A stretch of DNA of 64,000 nt from Diphasiastrum complanatum (lineage: Eukaryota; Streptophyta; Lycopodiopsida; Lycopodiales; Lycopodiaceae). Position 1 is the stretch's first letter, and each line of letters starts with the position of its first letter. The translations under genes were made by a program, and so were the position numbers. The notes under the pieces were generated by a model, which was not told the origin of the DNA, searched no databases, and was given only the letters and a program-made list of their open reading frames with translations. Location: the NCBI GenBank assembly GCA_029204225.1, contig CM055098.1, forward strand, positions 49,662,277 to 49,726,276, in the 5' to 3' direction. Positions 1 through 10,509 of the stretch are shown here, piece by piece.

Positions 1-180
1 TGATTCCAATGCAACTAAGCTTTTGCACACTTTAAACTCTGTCTATAGGCCGTACTATAGCCTCATTTTCACACGTGTGAAGGCAGATTTTAGTTTATGA
101 TCAATGATCTGATTGTCTCTACTTGTTTTCTATCAAGCTACTAAACTAGATCTTGTTTTCTGATCACTAGTATCTGATAG
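1..180. other. Possible copia LTR/leader fragment carrying the G-box palindrome
   Basis: The perfect palindrome TTCACACGTGTGAA lies at 68-81, in a context (a short GTACT stretch before it, GAAGG after it) like that of the copia LTRs at 36.7, 38.4, 43.6 and 47.9 kb. No coding frame, LTR end or primer site can be seen because the window starts here. I infer the inner end of a decayed copia LTR, but an unrelated G-box sequence is possible. Confidence 0.3.
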
Positions 181-1374
181 ATTGTTTAACAAGCAATGCT
201 AGCGCCAGTGGCACCGGAAGTAAAGCTTGTAAAGGTAGCTTTACCACAGGCCCTAATGTGGACAAATCGGACATCGACAGATGTCATTCTGCACGTGAGA
301 ACTATCGCATCAATCATTCAGTGTATGGAGAATATTCTTAGTGAATCATTGAATGCCACATGTCATTTCGATCAAATTTCACATGTGCAAAAAAAAATTT
401 AAATAGATCATTTTTGGCATGGATTTTCATGAGATTTTTGTGATTTCTATGCTTGATATCATTTTCAAATGCACTATACATTCACATTGGAAACCGATAT
501 TGGTATCATGGGTATCATTTTCAAGCATGCGTTGTCATTCCGATTTACATTGACATTCGTATGTGCGCTTAAAATCGATATTTGTTTCCTTGATATCGGT
601 TCCGAGCACATAGTGCATTCCAATCTCCTTTACCCTCTCATTTTGCGCTTGAGACCGATATCCCAACCTTGAATTTATTAGTTTGTCAATTTTTTTTTTC
701 CTGTAATTTTTTTTTTCAGAAATGTTTAATTTTGATTCCAATATGCTATCGTTTTTTTTATGGATTTGGTATTATTGACAATATAGAGAATTTCAAGACA
801 CTTTTTTTTCCTATTCTTTTTGTTCTTCCTTCTATAACAGAGGGTCTTGGTGTGAAAGCATTTTTTGATATCTATCTCAGATTTAAGTCTCTACTCAATT
901 CCCTCTTGTTTAGATCTCTATATAAAGACATGATTCATTATAAGGACTTCGTGAACCTCAACAAAATTAGTTATAAAACTAAGCTTGATAGAATGTTCAC
1001 CAAGTTGCATAATGATTTCAGGTCTGTAGTGATTGTCAAATACATAATAAAAGGTGTAGATTTGTGGAGTTTCAATCGATCTTTATTTTTTTCTTTTATT
1101 AAATATTTCTAACAATTTAGATATTTTCACTCCTCCTACTTATTGAAGCTGCTTCTTCCAACGGTACAAAATCTGACAAATTCAAGCCTATAGATATAGA
1201 AATTTTTAATTATTGAAACAAGCATTAGTTTAGATTATTGTACAAATTTTAATCCTACCCAAAAATAGGGCTTTGTTTATAGGCCCTAGAACTACCATTA
1301 CCCTTTCTCCAACCGATAAATCTCTAATCACTTTTCCTGCTTACAATATAGATAATAATAATTTTTTGACATAA
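181..1374. other. AT-rich spacer with no recognisable gene
   Basis: T-rich DNA with long oligo-T runs. The largest open frame (669-1112, plus) is Phe/Leu/Ile-rich because of T-richness and shows no motif I recognise. I see no RNA gene or repeat boundary here. Confidence 0.6.
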
Positions 1375-1405
1375 TCGGATCTAACGGATCTTTTTTATTT
1401 CATAG

Positions 1406-1761
1406 AGGCCGAGACTCTTTGCATTTTGAACAAGGAACTGCATAAATTTTTTGATATAATTGATTATGATATTGATGATCTTCTTCTTGGTGTTGATGAT
1501 ATGAATAAGGATGAATTTTATTCAGGAAAAGATTGCTTGAAAATGGTTGTTGAGGAAATGCGCCAAAAAGAAGATGATCTTCCTTCTGAAGAGGAGTTTC
1601 TCAAATTACAAAATCAGTTTGGTTTTCCAAAACCAACTGTCTATACACCAACTTTATTGACATCGAGAGGTGGTCATAATATTGATGGTGAGACAGTAAT
1701 CGAGGAAGACAAAGTCGAATGCATAAGTTTTTTATCTTGTCTTGTACTAGTTGATCTATAA
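1406..1761 (+). CDS. Exon-like acidic open frame of unknown function
   Basis: I do not recognise this protein. The frame is open from 1375 to the stop at 1759-1761 and encodes a mixed, acidic sequence (DIIDYDIDDLLLGVDD, then KMVVEEMRQKEDDLPSEEEF) of ordinary coding-like composition, unlike the T-rich shadow frames upstream. There is no ATG at its left edge. Instead a pyrimidine tract ending in CATAG at 1401-1405 looks like a 3' splice site, so this may be an internal exon or the remains of one. A possible donor (AAA|GTCGAA) lies near 1710. The Gly/Lys-rich segment FPKPTVYTPTLLTSRGGHN near the end looks loop-like. It could equally be a transposon-encoded segment. No partner exon was found nearby. 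Confidence 0.3.
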
Positions 1762-2117
1762 TGTAAGATTTTATACTGGAGCTTACTTTATATTTTTTTC
1801 TTTTTAAGAAACACTTTACCTTGATGAGTTTGCAATTTATTGAGGAGGGCAGAGATCTTCTGCTAGAGAATTTTCAAGAATAATGAGATAAGTGTAGCCC
1901 ATTCAAAGTATCATCAATATAATGAAACAATGACTATGACAATCAAGACACTTTCTCATTTTCTTGGAGGACATAATTTTAATAGTTTACATAGAATAGT
2001 TTTGTTAAAAAACTATTGCACTTAAAATTTTAGAATATGGAGTAGGGAATTCCATGCTCAAATCATCACATTTTGCATTGTATGCTGCGTATTGAGTAAG
2101 CATAAAACTATGAGCTC

Positions 2118-2440
2118 TTGGCTATTCCAAGATTCTAGGTTTGGATTATTCCGAAACCTTTAGCCTGGTTGTCAAGCAAGCTTCGGTCCGACTACTACTC
2201 TCCTTTGCAGCCGTAGCAGATCTTGAAGTCCATCAAAGGGATGTCTAGACCACTTTCCTCAACAAGACCATCGAAGAGAAAAGTTATATGTTACAGCCAT
2301 AAGAATACGAACTAAAAAGTAAGCAACAACAACTTGTATGCAAAATCCACAAGGTTCTCTATGGGCTGAAACAATCACCCATGGCCTGATTTCAGAAAAG
2401 CAATGCATTTCTAATCGTACGAAAGAAGAAAACGATTGCA
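2118..2440 (+). pseudogene. Ty1/copia reverse transcriptase relic, copy 1
   Basis: Translation with tolerated breaks gives the copia RT core: LDYSETFSLVVKQASVRLLL, then a DVQTTFLN-type motif with a stop in place of Gln, then the KIHKVLYGLKQSP motif. At least three in-frame stops and several substitutions show it is dead. The same segment, on the same strand, recurs at 8.6-9.2 kb and 54.9-55.5 kb, so all three come from one copia family. No LTR or integrase is attached. Flanking DNA is anonymous and AT-rich. Confidence 0.75.
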
Positions 2441-2553
2441 TGATTTTAAATTGCAACTTTCATTAAAAAAAAGTGTCAGAAATAGAATAGACATTGGAGA
2501 CCCAGACTTTGTAATATTTTTTATTTAATATACAAAATATCTCTATATGTCTA

Positions 2554-3850
2554 TTGCCTATTGGCTTGTATAAATCTGCATGCTTCTTGAAATTTCTTAT
2601 AATCCGTCAATTTTGTATTATGACGAATTTGGACTCTTCTGTAAAACCATTGGAATTGTTGCAATGTATAGTTGTTCTTCATGCTAGTCCCACCATGTTG
2701 TGTACTTTTATGCAATGTTGTTGTTGCTTGCCAATGAGATTTTTCCATTCCTTGCGATGACCATATGCTAAGACTTCTACTATTTCTTGCAAAGAATGTC
2801 GAATGAAGTCGTAATATGTGCTGCATATTATATAAACATATATAAATCGGTACCAAAAGTATCTAAATTAATTGTCTATAATAGTGTCACACTGAAATCT
2901 TACCATACAATGTGATATGATTTGCTCCCCATGCACTTTGAACTGCATCCACAAATTCATTGGTTTGTACATCGGTATCTGAAAATTGATCTTTTCTGAA
3001 GTATTTTACCATGTTGTCTAGTTTTCTCCAAACTTCTACTTTGAGTAGCCGAGTAGAACCTCGTTCTTCAAATCTTGAGTTGCAGTTATTATTTATTTCC
3101 AAACCGAATATTGAATCTTGGTCTCTTTTCCAAAATAATTTGATAAAAATCTACAAGCTTTGGATCCTCCAATGCTTGGTTTGCTTGGAATATTTTCTGA
3201 TTTATCTAAAAGCTTGTCATCTTTTTTATTTTAACATGGCCTTTATGTAAGCCTACTTTAGAAAATACATCCTCTAATTTGGATATATCTTGTTTCGAAA
3301 ATGACTTTGGCTTGGTATTCCATGCAAACAAGATGTGAAGATATATTATTTTTTCTATTATACGCACCTTTGCATGCAATGTACAAATATGAACATTCTG
3401 AATAAGAATCGATAGTAGGGGTTTCCAATTAGGATCTTCTCGATCTCTTGATATTCCTATACTCCTTGTCATGTCTTTTGCTATCTTCATGCAATACAAA
3501 CGAGGGTGTTTAGAGTTAGATCCATGGAATACATTGAACATACATTTTAATGTCTTCTTATCTCCTACTAAATGCCATTCTATGTTGAAAGTCCCAATTC
3601 CAGTAACACTAAGTGGGGGGGAGTCCCTCCGTGTGATTTTTGATCTAGGGGAAGGACATGACTTTCTACTAAATATCCATGAGAGAATGTCGTGGTCTTC
3701 TTCCAACACCTATAAGAGAAACAAAAAATTGATTTAGCATAATATTAACATAAAAAAGTTTATCCAAATAGAATCCATATAAGATTATCCTTATAGAATC
3801 TATAAACAAACTACTATACCTCAAAAGCTGCCAACCACCAAATACCATTT
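2554..3850 (-). pseudogene. Transposase-like relic of an unidentified DNA-transposon family
   Basis: The best open stretch is 3206-3709 (167 codons). It carries GTFNIEWHLVGDKKTLKC (residues 39-56), HPRLYCMK (68-75) and QNVHICTLHAKVRIIEK (104-120). A conserved GDxKxL motif, then a xPCxYC-like pair, then an HxCxLHxxxRIxEK block, is a layout I associate with large uncharacterised transposase-like proteins found in several eukaryotes. That assignment is from memory and tentative. Downstream, in shifting frames, 2887-3102 and 2551-2856 still read as protein (for example KSHWQATTTLHKSTQHGGTS). The frame is broken by stops near 3206, 3100 and 2860 and by a frame change near 3700. An Asn/Lys-rich stretch at 4114-4305 (minus) might be its N-terminal end. 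No terminal inverted repeats were identified. Confidence 0.45.
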
Positions 3851-5408
3851 TTTGATTGAACACTGAAGTTGAGGCCTTCTGAGTCTTCTGAATTTGAAAG
3901 TGCTCCATTCATGATTGTAAGACTAACTCTCTCTGTTTTCTATCCATTTGTAATTTCAGACTCATCTAACTTAAGAACAACTATCAACTTGTTATTGACA
4001 TTCTCATTTGTAATACCATAAAAATCTATGATGAATATTAGTAACTGATTAATGTCAATAAATAGATTGTTGGAATTGTTATAAGCTAGGCATTCTCCCT
4101 TCGAGCAATACAATCACATGCCCCCCTGAACCAATGTAGTGTCCAATATTTTTTCAACTTCATTTATATTGCTATTAGTAACTGAAGCCTTATTCTTTTT
4201 CATTTTGTTATTGTCTAACATTGATTTCATAGATTTAGAAGCTAAAATAGAACCTAATGAGTTTCCAATGGAAATCTCATATGCCAAATGCTCTTTAGCA
4301 ACCAATGTTGATCTGCATAGACTTATATTTTAGTCGCTCAGAAATAGCTTAGACTATGCGGCTTCGATTTGCAACTCGTTGTACTCATTTACATCTATTT
4401 TGCTTTCATACTGAATCAATACTATCTTCATATTGTTCAGCTTCATCTCAGAATGTATGTGTTCCTATAATTCTTTGTGACTGATTATTTGTTTGATAAT
4501 TTAACGCTTTAATATTTGGCTACGTAATCACTGTAGTACTAATGATTTCAAAGTTAGTTACTATAAGATCGAACGTGATTTCAATCACTATTGTTTTGTT
4601 CGAAATTGATAGGCATAGTCATGCATGAAGAAAGAAGAAGATAAATTATTCCACTGTGCACGATAAGTTTTCTTTCTTGTCGTTCAAATACTTTTTATTC
4701 GAATCTTATTTGACCTATCTTTCATACACCTCTTTTTAACAAGAAGCTCAATGGCGAGGATGAAAGACAAAGAAGACATATTGAATGCCTTTGATTTCCG
4801 ATTGTTATTTGTTCGTAATCAGCTATTTATTATTCATTCCGCATACTGGTTTCATCTTGTTGAATCACTAAAACAAATTACAACATAGGTCAGTGGTGCC
4901 TATCCATGCTCTGGAGGATTGTAGATCTGTTGTAGTTGGCAGTAGACTAGCAGATAGAATCGAACTCACATTCGGGCTTACTACAACTCTTATCAACATC
5001 ACAATTGTCACAATTCTGGCTTATTACAATTTGTCATCAAAATCACCTCGCAGATGCTCAACTTTCACAAACGGCACCAAAGGCCTACTGTGTACGAAGG
5101 AGCGCTATCTCGAATGACCTTTGTCCCAAGTTTGAGTCCAGATTACTTCTGGCGGTAGTGGTTGACCCTACGAAGAGCATACCGATGTTGCTAAGTTAGC
5201 ACGAAGATAATGAAGCCAATAGTAGATCAGGAAACAGATCAGAGTCATTGGCTAATGTAAAAGAATTTTAATGCAAAATGTGTTTTTATCCAAAATATTT
5301 CAATTTCAACTGCATGTGTTCCAAAATTTCATTCATTATGGTAGGATACAAAATTTTCTCTAATTATCTGAATTTCAGAAATTAATAGTTGCTATTGGTT
5401 TTTCATTT
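3851..5408. other. Spacer with no recognisable gene
   Basis: AT-rich sequence with short, unrelated open frames on both strands. A slightly less AT-rich stretch at 4880-5200 has no motif I can name. No repeat termini were seen. Confidence 0.5.
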
Positions 5409-5855
5409 TGCATGCAAGGACGTGGAGGGGTAGCCTTTGACCTAGTCAAAGATGGGGGGCTCCCTCCGCACCCTTGCGTGCAAATCACACAAGGACGTAG
5501 AGGAGGTGCCTTTGACCGATTCAAAGCACCCCCCCCCCCCCCCCCCCCCCCCGTGCTCTTGCATGACTTGCACGCAAGGGCGTTGAGGAGGGGCATTTGA
5601 TCCGATCAAAGGCACCTCCTCTGTTCCCTTGCATGATTTGCATGGTGCAGATGAGTCACCTTTGACCGGGTCAAAGTCCCCTCCTCTGCGCCCTTGCATG
5701 ATTTGCACACAAGGGTGCGGAGGGGGGCAGGCTTTGACCCAGTCAAAGACAGGGCCCCCCCTCTATACCCTTGCATGGTTTACTTGCAAGGGCGCAGAGG
5801 AGGGAATTTTGACCTGGTCAAAGGCACCTCCTCCATGCCCTTGCTTGCAACAACA
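5409..5855. repeat. Tandem satellite of six units, each a double palindrome
   Basis: Six units at 65-85 bp spacing, each centred on a palindrome of the form TTTGACC-NN-GGTCAAA at 5436-5451, 5511-5526, 5596-5611, 5661-5676, 5733-5748 and 5808-5823. Between centres sits a second imperfect palindrome of the type CCCTTGCATG...TGCAAGGG, flanked by GGAGGGG and CCCCTCC arms, so every unit can fold on itself. One unit is stretched by a run of about 24 C. Open frames across the array are composition artefacts. The half-site TTGACC matches the plant W-box core bound by WRKY factors (established knowledge); any regulatory role here is inference. Confidence 0.85.
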
Positions 5856-6067
5856 GTAAGTGTTTAGAATTCCATCTTTTTCTAAATCCATAGGGCAAAA
5901 TCATTGTCATAAACATAACCATTCATTCAATATCACAGAACCAAAATCATTCACAGAGAACTAGAGATCATCATAAAGTGAATTCACAAAATAATTCAAG
6001 ACAGTCTGATGGTCAAAATGATTTTGTATATATTATATCAAAATTTGGAATACATCCTCTTGTGTCT

Positions 6068-6524
6068 CTACCGCCTTGCTAACATCAGATCCTTGGGAAG
6101 TACAGTAACTCTCTTTCCATGGACAACACACAGAAATGAGTCTTCAAAAAGATTTGTTAAATACATCTCCATCACCTCTTGGATAGCCGAAGTAGCCTCG
6201 CCCGTAATTGTCATCCCAAGATGGGATTCATCCATGATTTTCTTGATGGTCCGAACCATTGGGGCTCCGGTATGAGGAATTTGGTGGATTTCTAGTATTT
6301 TTGAATCTCCTTATACCAGTTGGGGAGATGGCCCTTTCTCCGACGGCATGGTTGTGGAGGCTGCATCCTTCCAAGGACCTTGCTTGCCCATAGTGGTGGT
6401 GGTGTGGTTGCCCTTCTCCATGCTGCTAGCTGGCAAGGACCTGCCTCTTCTTGCGTGGGAGCTGTAGGGGGCCTTGTGGCACCTCTGGTGGTGGCTGAGG
6501 TGGTGGCACCTGGAGAGCTTGCGG
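6068..6524 (-). pseudogene. Intronless histone H3 relic, CENH3-like
   Basis: The minus strand encodes a recognisable H3 histone fold. From 6259 down it reads MVRTIKKIMDESHLG, then SAIQEVMEMYLTNLFED, then LCVVHGKRVTVLPKD and LMLARR, matching helices alpha-1 to alpha-3 of H3 ([21 protein letters not shown] in canonical H3). Upstream, after a one-base deletion near 6264, the alpha-N region reads YKEIQKY, a TAG at 6292-6294 where H3 has Gln, then KSTKFLIPE. The LIPxAPxVR pattern is typical of CENH3, whereas canonical H3 has LIRKLPFQR. A Pro- and Arg-rich open stretch (to 6524) lies where a variable N-terminal tail would be. The frame ends with TAG straight after LARR. No introns interrupt the fold region, suggesting a retrocopy. 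The protein cannot be made intact. Confidence 0.75.
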
Positions 6525-6734
6525 CTACAAGTGAGGAATGTTCTGTGATAGGCGTCGAGGCTACAAGCGAGCTCTATTTCGATGAGTGGCTCTCGCTTTA
6601 GGCCGTGATGTGTGGGTGACATGATGAGAAGCCTCCCATCGATATCTGCTTGGGGTGTCTGGTCTGAGCCCACGAGCAAGAACATCATGGGCCCCATCAC
6701 AGGCCCTTGCACATGACCGAGCAATTGTGTCAGC

Positions 6735-7220
6735 GTGGAGTCTCCCGAAGTTGCTCTGAACCAATCACAAAGCCATCAAGAGGTGCATGGCCTGGAGGAC
6801 CCTGATCGTCGAAGATCCCAAGGAAATCATTGAGAATAGACCTAGAAGCAACTATCTCATTGTCAAAAAAAGCCTGAGTGGCTTCGCGGTAGCTCTATGT
6901 TGGAGAGCGGCTTCCCAGCTCTGACCTCGATCCAAAATCTTGCAGATGGGAGTCCTCTATTGCTCCTACCATATATTGCTCTTCCATAGCTACTTGTTGT
7001 TGCTGATCTTGCTCGTTCGCCTGCTCCTGCTACTACATCTGATCCTGATGCCCTTGTTGTTATTGCTCACATTGCTCCTGCCCCTGTTGCTGATACATGG
7101 TAACATCAATTGTATCATCAATGGTTGCCCGTTCCTCTGGATTTTGGTCCATCCCTCCCGCCACTGCTTCAATGCTGCTACTTCTGCTCCTACTTCTACT
7201 CCTACCTTCTATAGCTTCTA
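6735..7220 (-). pseudogene. Gln-rich open stretch with stops, probable retroelement gag relic
   Basis: Read on the minus strand from 7220, the frame gives an Arg/Ser run (GRSRSRSRSSS), GGMDQNPEERATIDDTIDV, and a Gln/Glu-rich tract with three stops. It continues as an ordinary-looking sequence (ASRSILNDFLGIFDDQGPPG) to a stop near 6735. The composition resembles a retroelement gag or linker, and a gypsy RT relic on the same strand follows at 7.3-7.5 kb, but I cannot name a domain. The Leu-rich plus-strand frame at 6940-7221 is its shadow. Confidence 0.3.
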
Positions 7221-7280
7221 AATTGGTGTTGAAACCAATGCATCTTTAGGCTTTTGAAAAGCCTTTAGGGCTTCCTCGTT

Positions 7281-7511
7281 CTAATGTGGATCCGTTGTGA
7301 GTTTGCAAATTGGTCGGGCTAACTCCGCAAAATCTAGAATGAAGATCCTATAATAGTTAGCATGACCCATAAAGATGTAGATTTTGCGAATTGTTCCTAG
7401 TGGTGGTAGATCAACAATGATCCTGACTTTTGATAGGTCTTTGGCGATCCCGTGTCTAGATACTATATGGCCGAGAATCAAGCCATGTGTAACCCAAAAT
7501 GGTGTAATAAT
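7281..7511 (-). pseudogene. Ty3/gypsy RT C-terminus/connection relic
   Basis: The minus strand encodes HGLILGHIVSRHGIAKDLSK followed by IYIFMGHANYYRIFI and ELARPICKLTTDPH. This is the gypsy RT thumb/connection region (GHIVSxxGIxxDxxKV, then FLGxxxYYRRFI). It corresponds to the region at 51.9-52.15 kb of the gypsy relic there and appears to belong to a related family. Everything upstream (catalytic palm) and downstream (RNase H, integrase) is missing. Confidence 0.7.
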
Positions 7512-8614
7512 GTTGTTTCCCTCGGATTTCTCCTTGATGTCTGTTTTGTACGTGTCGTAAACTAGGTGGCCATGTAGATATGAAAATGCACTAATGTATA
7601 AGAATTGCAATAATGAGAATAATGTGCACTGGAGCGAGAATAGAAGGATGATAGCAAGCTCTCAAAAATGAGAAAAGCTTTTTGATACTCTAAGAATGAA
7701 GTGGCAAAATGGGGACCCACACACACCCTTATATAGTGTGCCTTTCCATTTATAACAAACGTTCAAAAAAATCTCTAGAAAATAATAAATTAGAATATAT
7801 ATACACAAAATGAAATTGTATACATTTCCAAAACATGTTACCAACAATTTCTTTGAAAAAATGTCTATCTGTTGCAAGACGAAACATTAGCATTGAAATT
7901 GCATATCAAAACGAGCCATAGCTCATGCCTCACCAAACATGTAAACCATAAAACCTGCAAATCTCTGATGAAATCCCATTAGATAGATCAATGTTATTAG
8001 TGAAAGCTATTACATAAGAGCATCTCATAGTGCATGTATTTTTACGGTGACCGAATCTAAAACTGAAGCGCACTTTTGGTGTTTTTCCATGCATCTTCTA
8101 GTCTGCAAAACCAGACACCACCATTTAAATATTACAATTCATTTTCTATACGTGTTCAACAACCATTTAAAAAATCTAGAAACATATTTATTGTTCATAT
8201 TTATAGTTTGTTTGTTGATATTGAACACAAAATTTGTGGGCACACTAGCAAATATCAAACCAACCATAGCCCATACATCTTCCAAAATCCAATCACTATT
8301 GACACAGACTTCCCGCACTTCATCATTTGGCATATGCATGGGTAGTTCGGATTCTTGATGTCTCATCTTTGCATCCAAGCTGTCCCATCGACCATGAGCA
8401 AACTTGAAACGCCTATAAATGAAACTGAAGGAGCACGTTTGGCGTGCAACCTGATATCTTATTGTCATTATCTCACGACAAAGATCACACCTAATTAAAT
8501 AAGCTTTGTGATCTACTTTTCGTGAGTCCCAAGATGTAAATACATTGTTGAATAATGAGGATTCTGTTGCTTTCCATGCCCATAATGTATTTGTTTTTCT
8601 AAAAGGTATTGTTT
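7512..8614. other. Spacer; one unrecognised minus-strand frame
   Basis: AT-rich. The frame at 8139-8468 (minus, 109 codons) includes RWDSLDAKMRHQESELPMHM and looks partly protein-like, but I recognise no domain. Two overlapping plus-strand frames at 8047-8358 are probably its shadows. No repeat ends were seen. Confidence 0.4.
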
Positions 8615-9201
8615 TTAATATGGCAGGCTTGTATTATTCGGAGACCTTCAGCCCTGTCGTTAAGCATGCTTTGATTCGTCAATTACTCTCCTTTGTAGCT
8701 GCAGCTGATCTCGAAGTTCAACAAATGGATGTCCAGACTACCTTCCTCAATGGGACTATTGAAGAGGAAATCTATATGTCATAGCCAGAGGGATACACGC
8801 TGAAGGGTAAGGAACACCTAGTGTGCAAAACTCACAAGGCTCTCTATGGTCTAAAACAATCACCAAGAGCATGGTTCCAGAAGATCAATGTATTTCTAAT
8901 TGAGAATGGTTTTATTCCAAACTCGACAGACTCGAATGTTTACTTCAAGTCTGTTTCTACTTCTTTCATTATCATCACTCTTTATGTCGATGATACGTTA
9001 CAATCTTACAAAATGCATGCTAGCACAGGAATACAAGATGACTAATATGGGTCCAGCCCATTATTGTCTCGGAATCCAGATCTATTGAGATCAACCCATC
9101 AAATAGATCTTCATCAGTCAACAATGATATCACATCAACATGCTGAACAAATATGGAATGCGCAACTACAAATCGAGCTTCTTTCCACTCGTCAACCCTC
9201 G
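8615..9201 (+). pseudogene. Ty1/copia RT relic, copy 2 (left part)
   Basis: Reads GLYYSETFSPVVKHA, LEVQQMDVQTTFLNGTIEEE, one TAG, then PEGYTLKGKEHLVCK, ALYGLKQSPRAWFQK and IITLYVDDT with the catalytic YVDD. After a frameshift it continues MTNMGPAHYCLGIQIY. At 9201 it is cut by the LTR element 9202-13959, and its next codons resume at 13960. Integrase and gag are absent, so the copia relic was already degraded or truncated on its left side at about 8615. Confidence 0.85.
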
Positions 9202-10425
9202 TGTTGTAAAGCTACCTTTACAAGCTTTACTTCCGGCGTCAGCTATGTCCCTGGCGCTAGTAGCGCCCCTACTGCTCCCGGCGCCAACGACGCCGGCGCC
9301 ACTGTGACCAGAATCCAGCCGGCGCCAAGTTCCTATGGCTGAAAATCTTTAATCGGTTCTAGCGAAGTCCAAAGAGCTCGGATCGATGTGCAATCACCTC
9401 ACACAATCTAGGCATGATTAAAGGAAGACCCCAGAATCAATAAAATCTAGAGAGAGAAAATGACTTTCTAGAAAGAGAAAATTCTAGAGAGAGAAAAATG
9501 TGCTTTACCAGCTTGGGTAGAGTGCTTGGTATGAGGGGGGTGCCGAATTACACCAATACTATAGGGGAGTGCGGGTTGCGACTCAGGGCGAGCTCCAACC
9601 AAGTCTCAGCCTCCCTTGCTGGAATGTTGTCATGGCTCTTGCCTTGGCATGCTAGTGCCCCGAAGACTAGGGTCGGTCACATACTTGAAATGTAACCTTC
9701 TCAGATTTATTAATAAAGTGGGATTTTTCTCAAACTGACTTTGATTACCTTCTGGGTTTTAGTGTTCGGTAAAAGCGCCAGTTGTAAGGCCGCTTTCAAA
9801 ATTTTTAAGTTGGCACATAGCTGAGGGTCGTATCCCGGGACGCCAGCGGTATGTTGTCGGGACCATTCGGTCCGTGGTGCCAGCGGTATGCTGTCAGGAC
9901 CAATTGGTCCAGGAACTGGTTGTCTCCATATATGTCGCGACTTGTGGTTCTGAGTGTTCCTTGCATGAACGTGAATGGGTTAAGCTCTTGGGGAACGGGC
10001 TCTAGCCTGTCAGCTGAGTTGGATGGCTTGCTTGGGTGGAAGTTACCTGTTTATGGCTGTCCGGTCTGGCGTGGCGCCAGGTTGGCTTCCAGTGCTCGTG
10101 ACGAAGCTTTCAGTTGGTTAAGTCTAATGTAAGTCAGACCGCTTGCTTGGAATGGATGTTACTCATTTGTAACGAAGCTTCGACTTGGTCAAGTTTGATG
10201 TATGTCGGGCGGCTTGCTCGGAGGGAAGTCACCCACATCGGGACCCCCGATCTGGCATGGCGCCAGGTTGGATCTCAATGTTGGTTTTCGGAACTTCAAG
10301 TTGGTTAAGTCTGATCGTTCTTGGTGAGTTGGCTGCTTGTATGTCAAGTGGGTTTGGATGGCAAGAGTTGAAGGCTGGGAAGCTAAGTCGTGGTTCCCGG
10401 CTCCCTTTGGGATGCCTGTGCTACA
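9202..10425 (+). repeat. Left LTR of the LARD-like element
   Basis: 1224 bp, TG...CA. It starts with a GC-rich block with repeated GGCGCC, carries AATAAA at 9712-9717, and its second half is built of imperfect repeats (GCTTGCT...GAAGT, GGCGCCAGGTTGG, TTGGTTAAGTCT recurring near 10020-10125 and 10205-10315). Confidence 0.92.
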
Positions 10426-10427
10426 TG

Positions 10428-10439
10428 TGGTATCAGAGC
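10428..10439 (+). other. Primer binding site of the LARD-like element
   Basis: TGGTATCAGAGC, complementary to the 3' end of plant initiator tRNA-Met, two bases after the left LTR. Confidence 0.88.
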
Positions 10440-10509
10440 TGACTGGCCGATCAGCTATGCGGATCTCACGAAAATGGCCACGGTTTGGGGTAAGCAACTG
10501 TTGTGCAAG

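Noticed and set aside
5409-5855. CRISPR-like array
   Set aside because: Units are double palindromes with no unique spacers, in plant nuclear DNA; same reasoning for the 15.5-kb array.
6311-6724. 137-codon minus-strand frame overlapping the histone relic
   Set aside because: The histone homology runs in a different frame of the same strand; this frame has no recognisable domain and a His/Ser/Thr-rich artefact composition.
6940-7221. Leu-rich plus-strand frame resembling a membrane protein
   Set aside because: It is the complement of a Gln-rich minus-strand tract; CTG/CTC repeats make any such frame hydrophobic.
10428-10439. tRNA gene fragments at TGGTATCAGAGC sites (10428, 36907, 43382, 59813)
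   Set aside because: They are primer binding sites placed directly after LTRs; no tRNA cloverleaf surrounds them.
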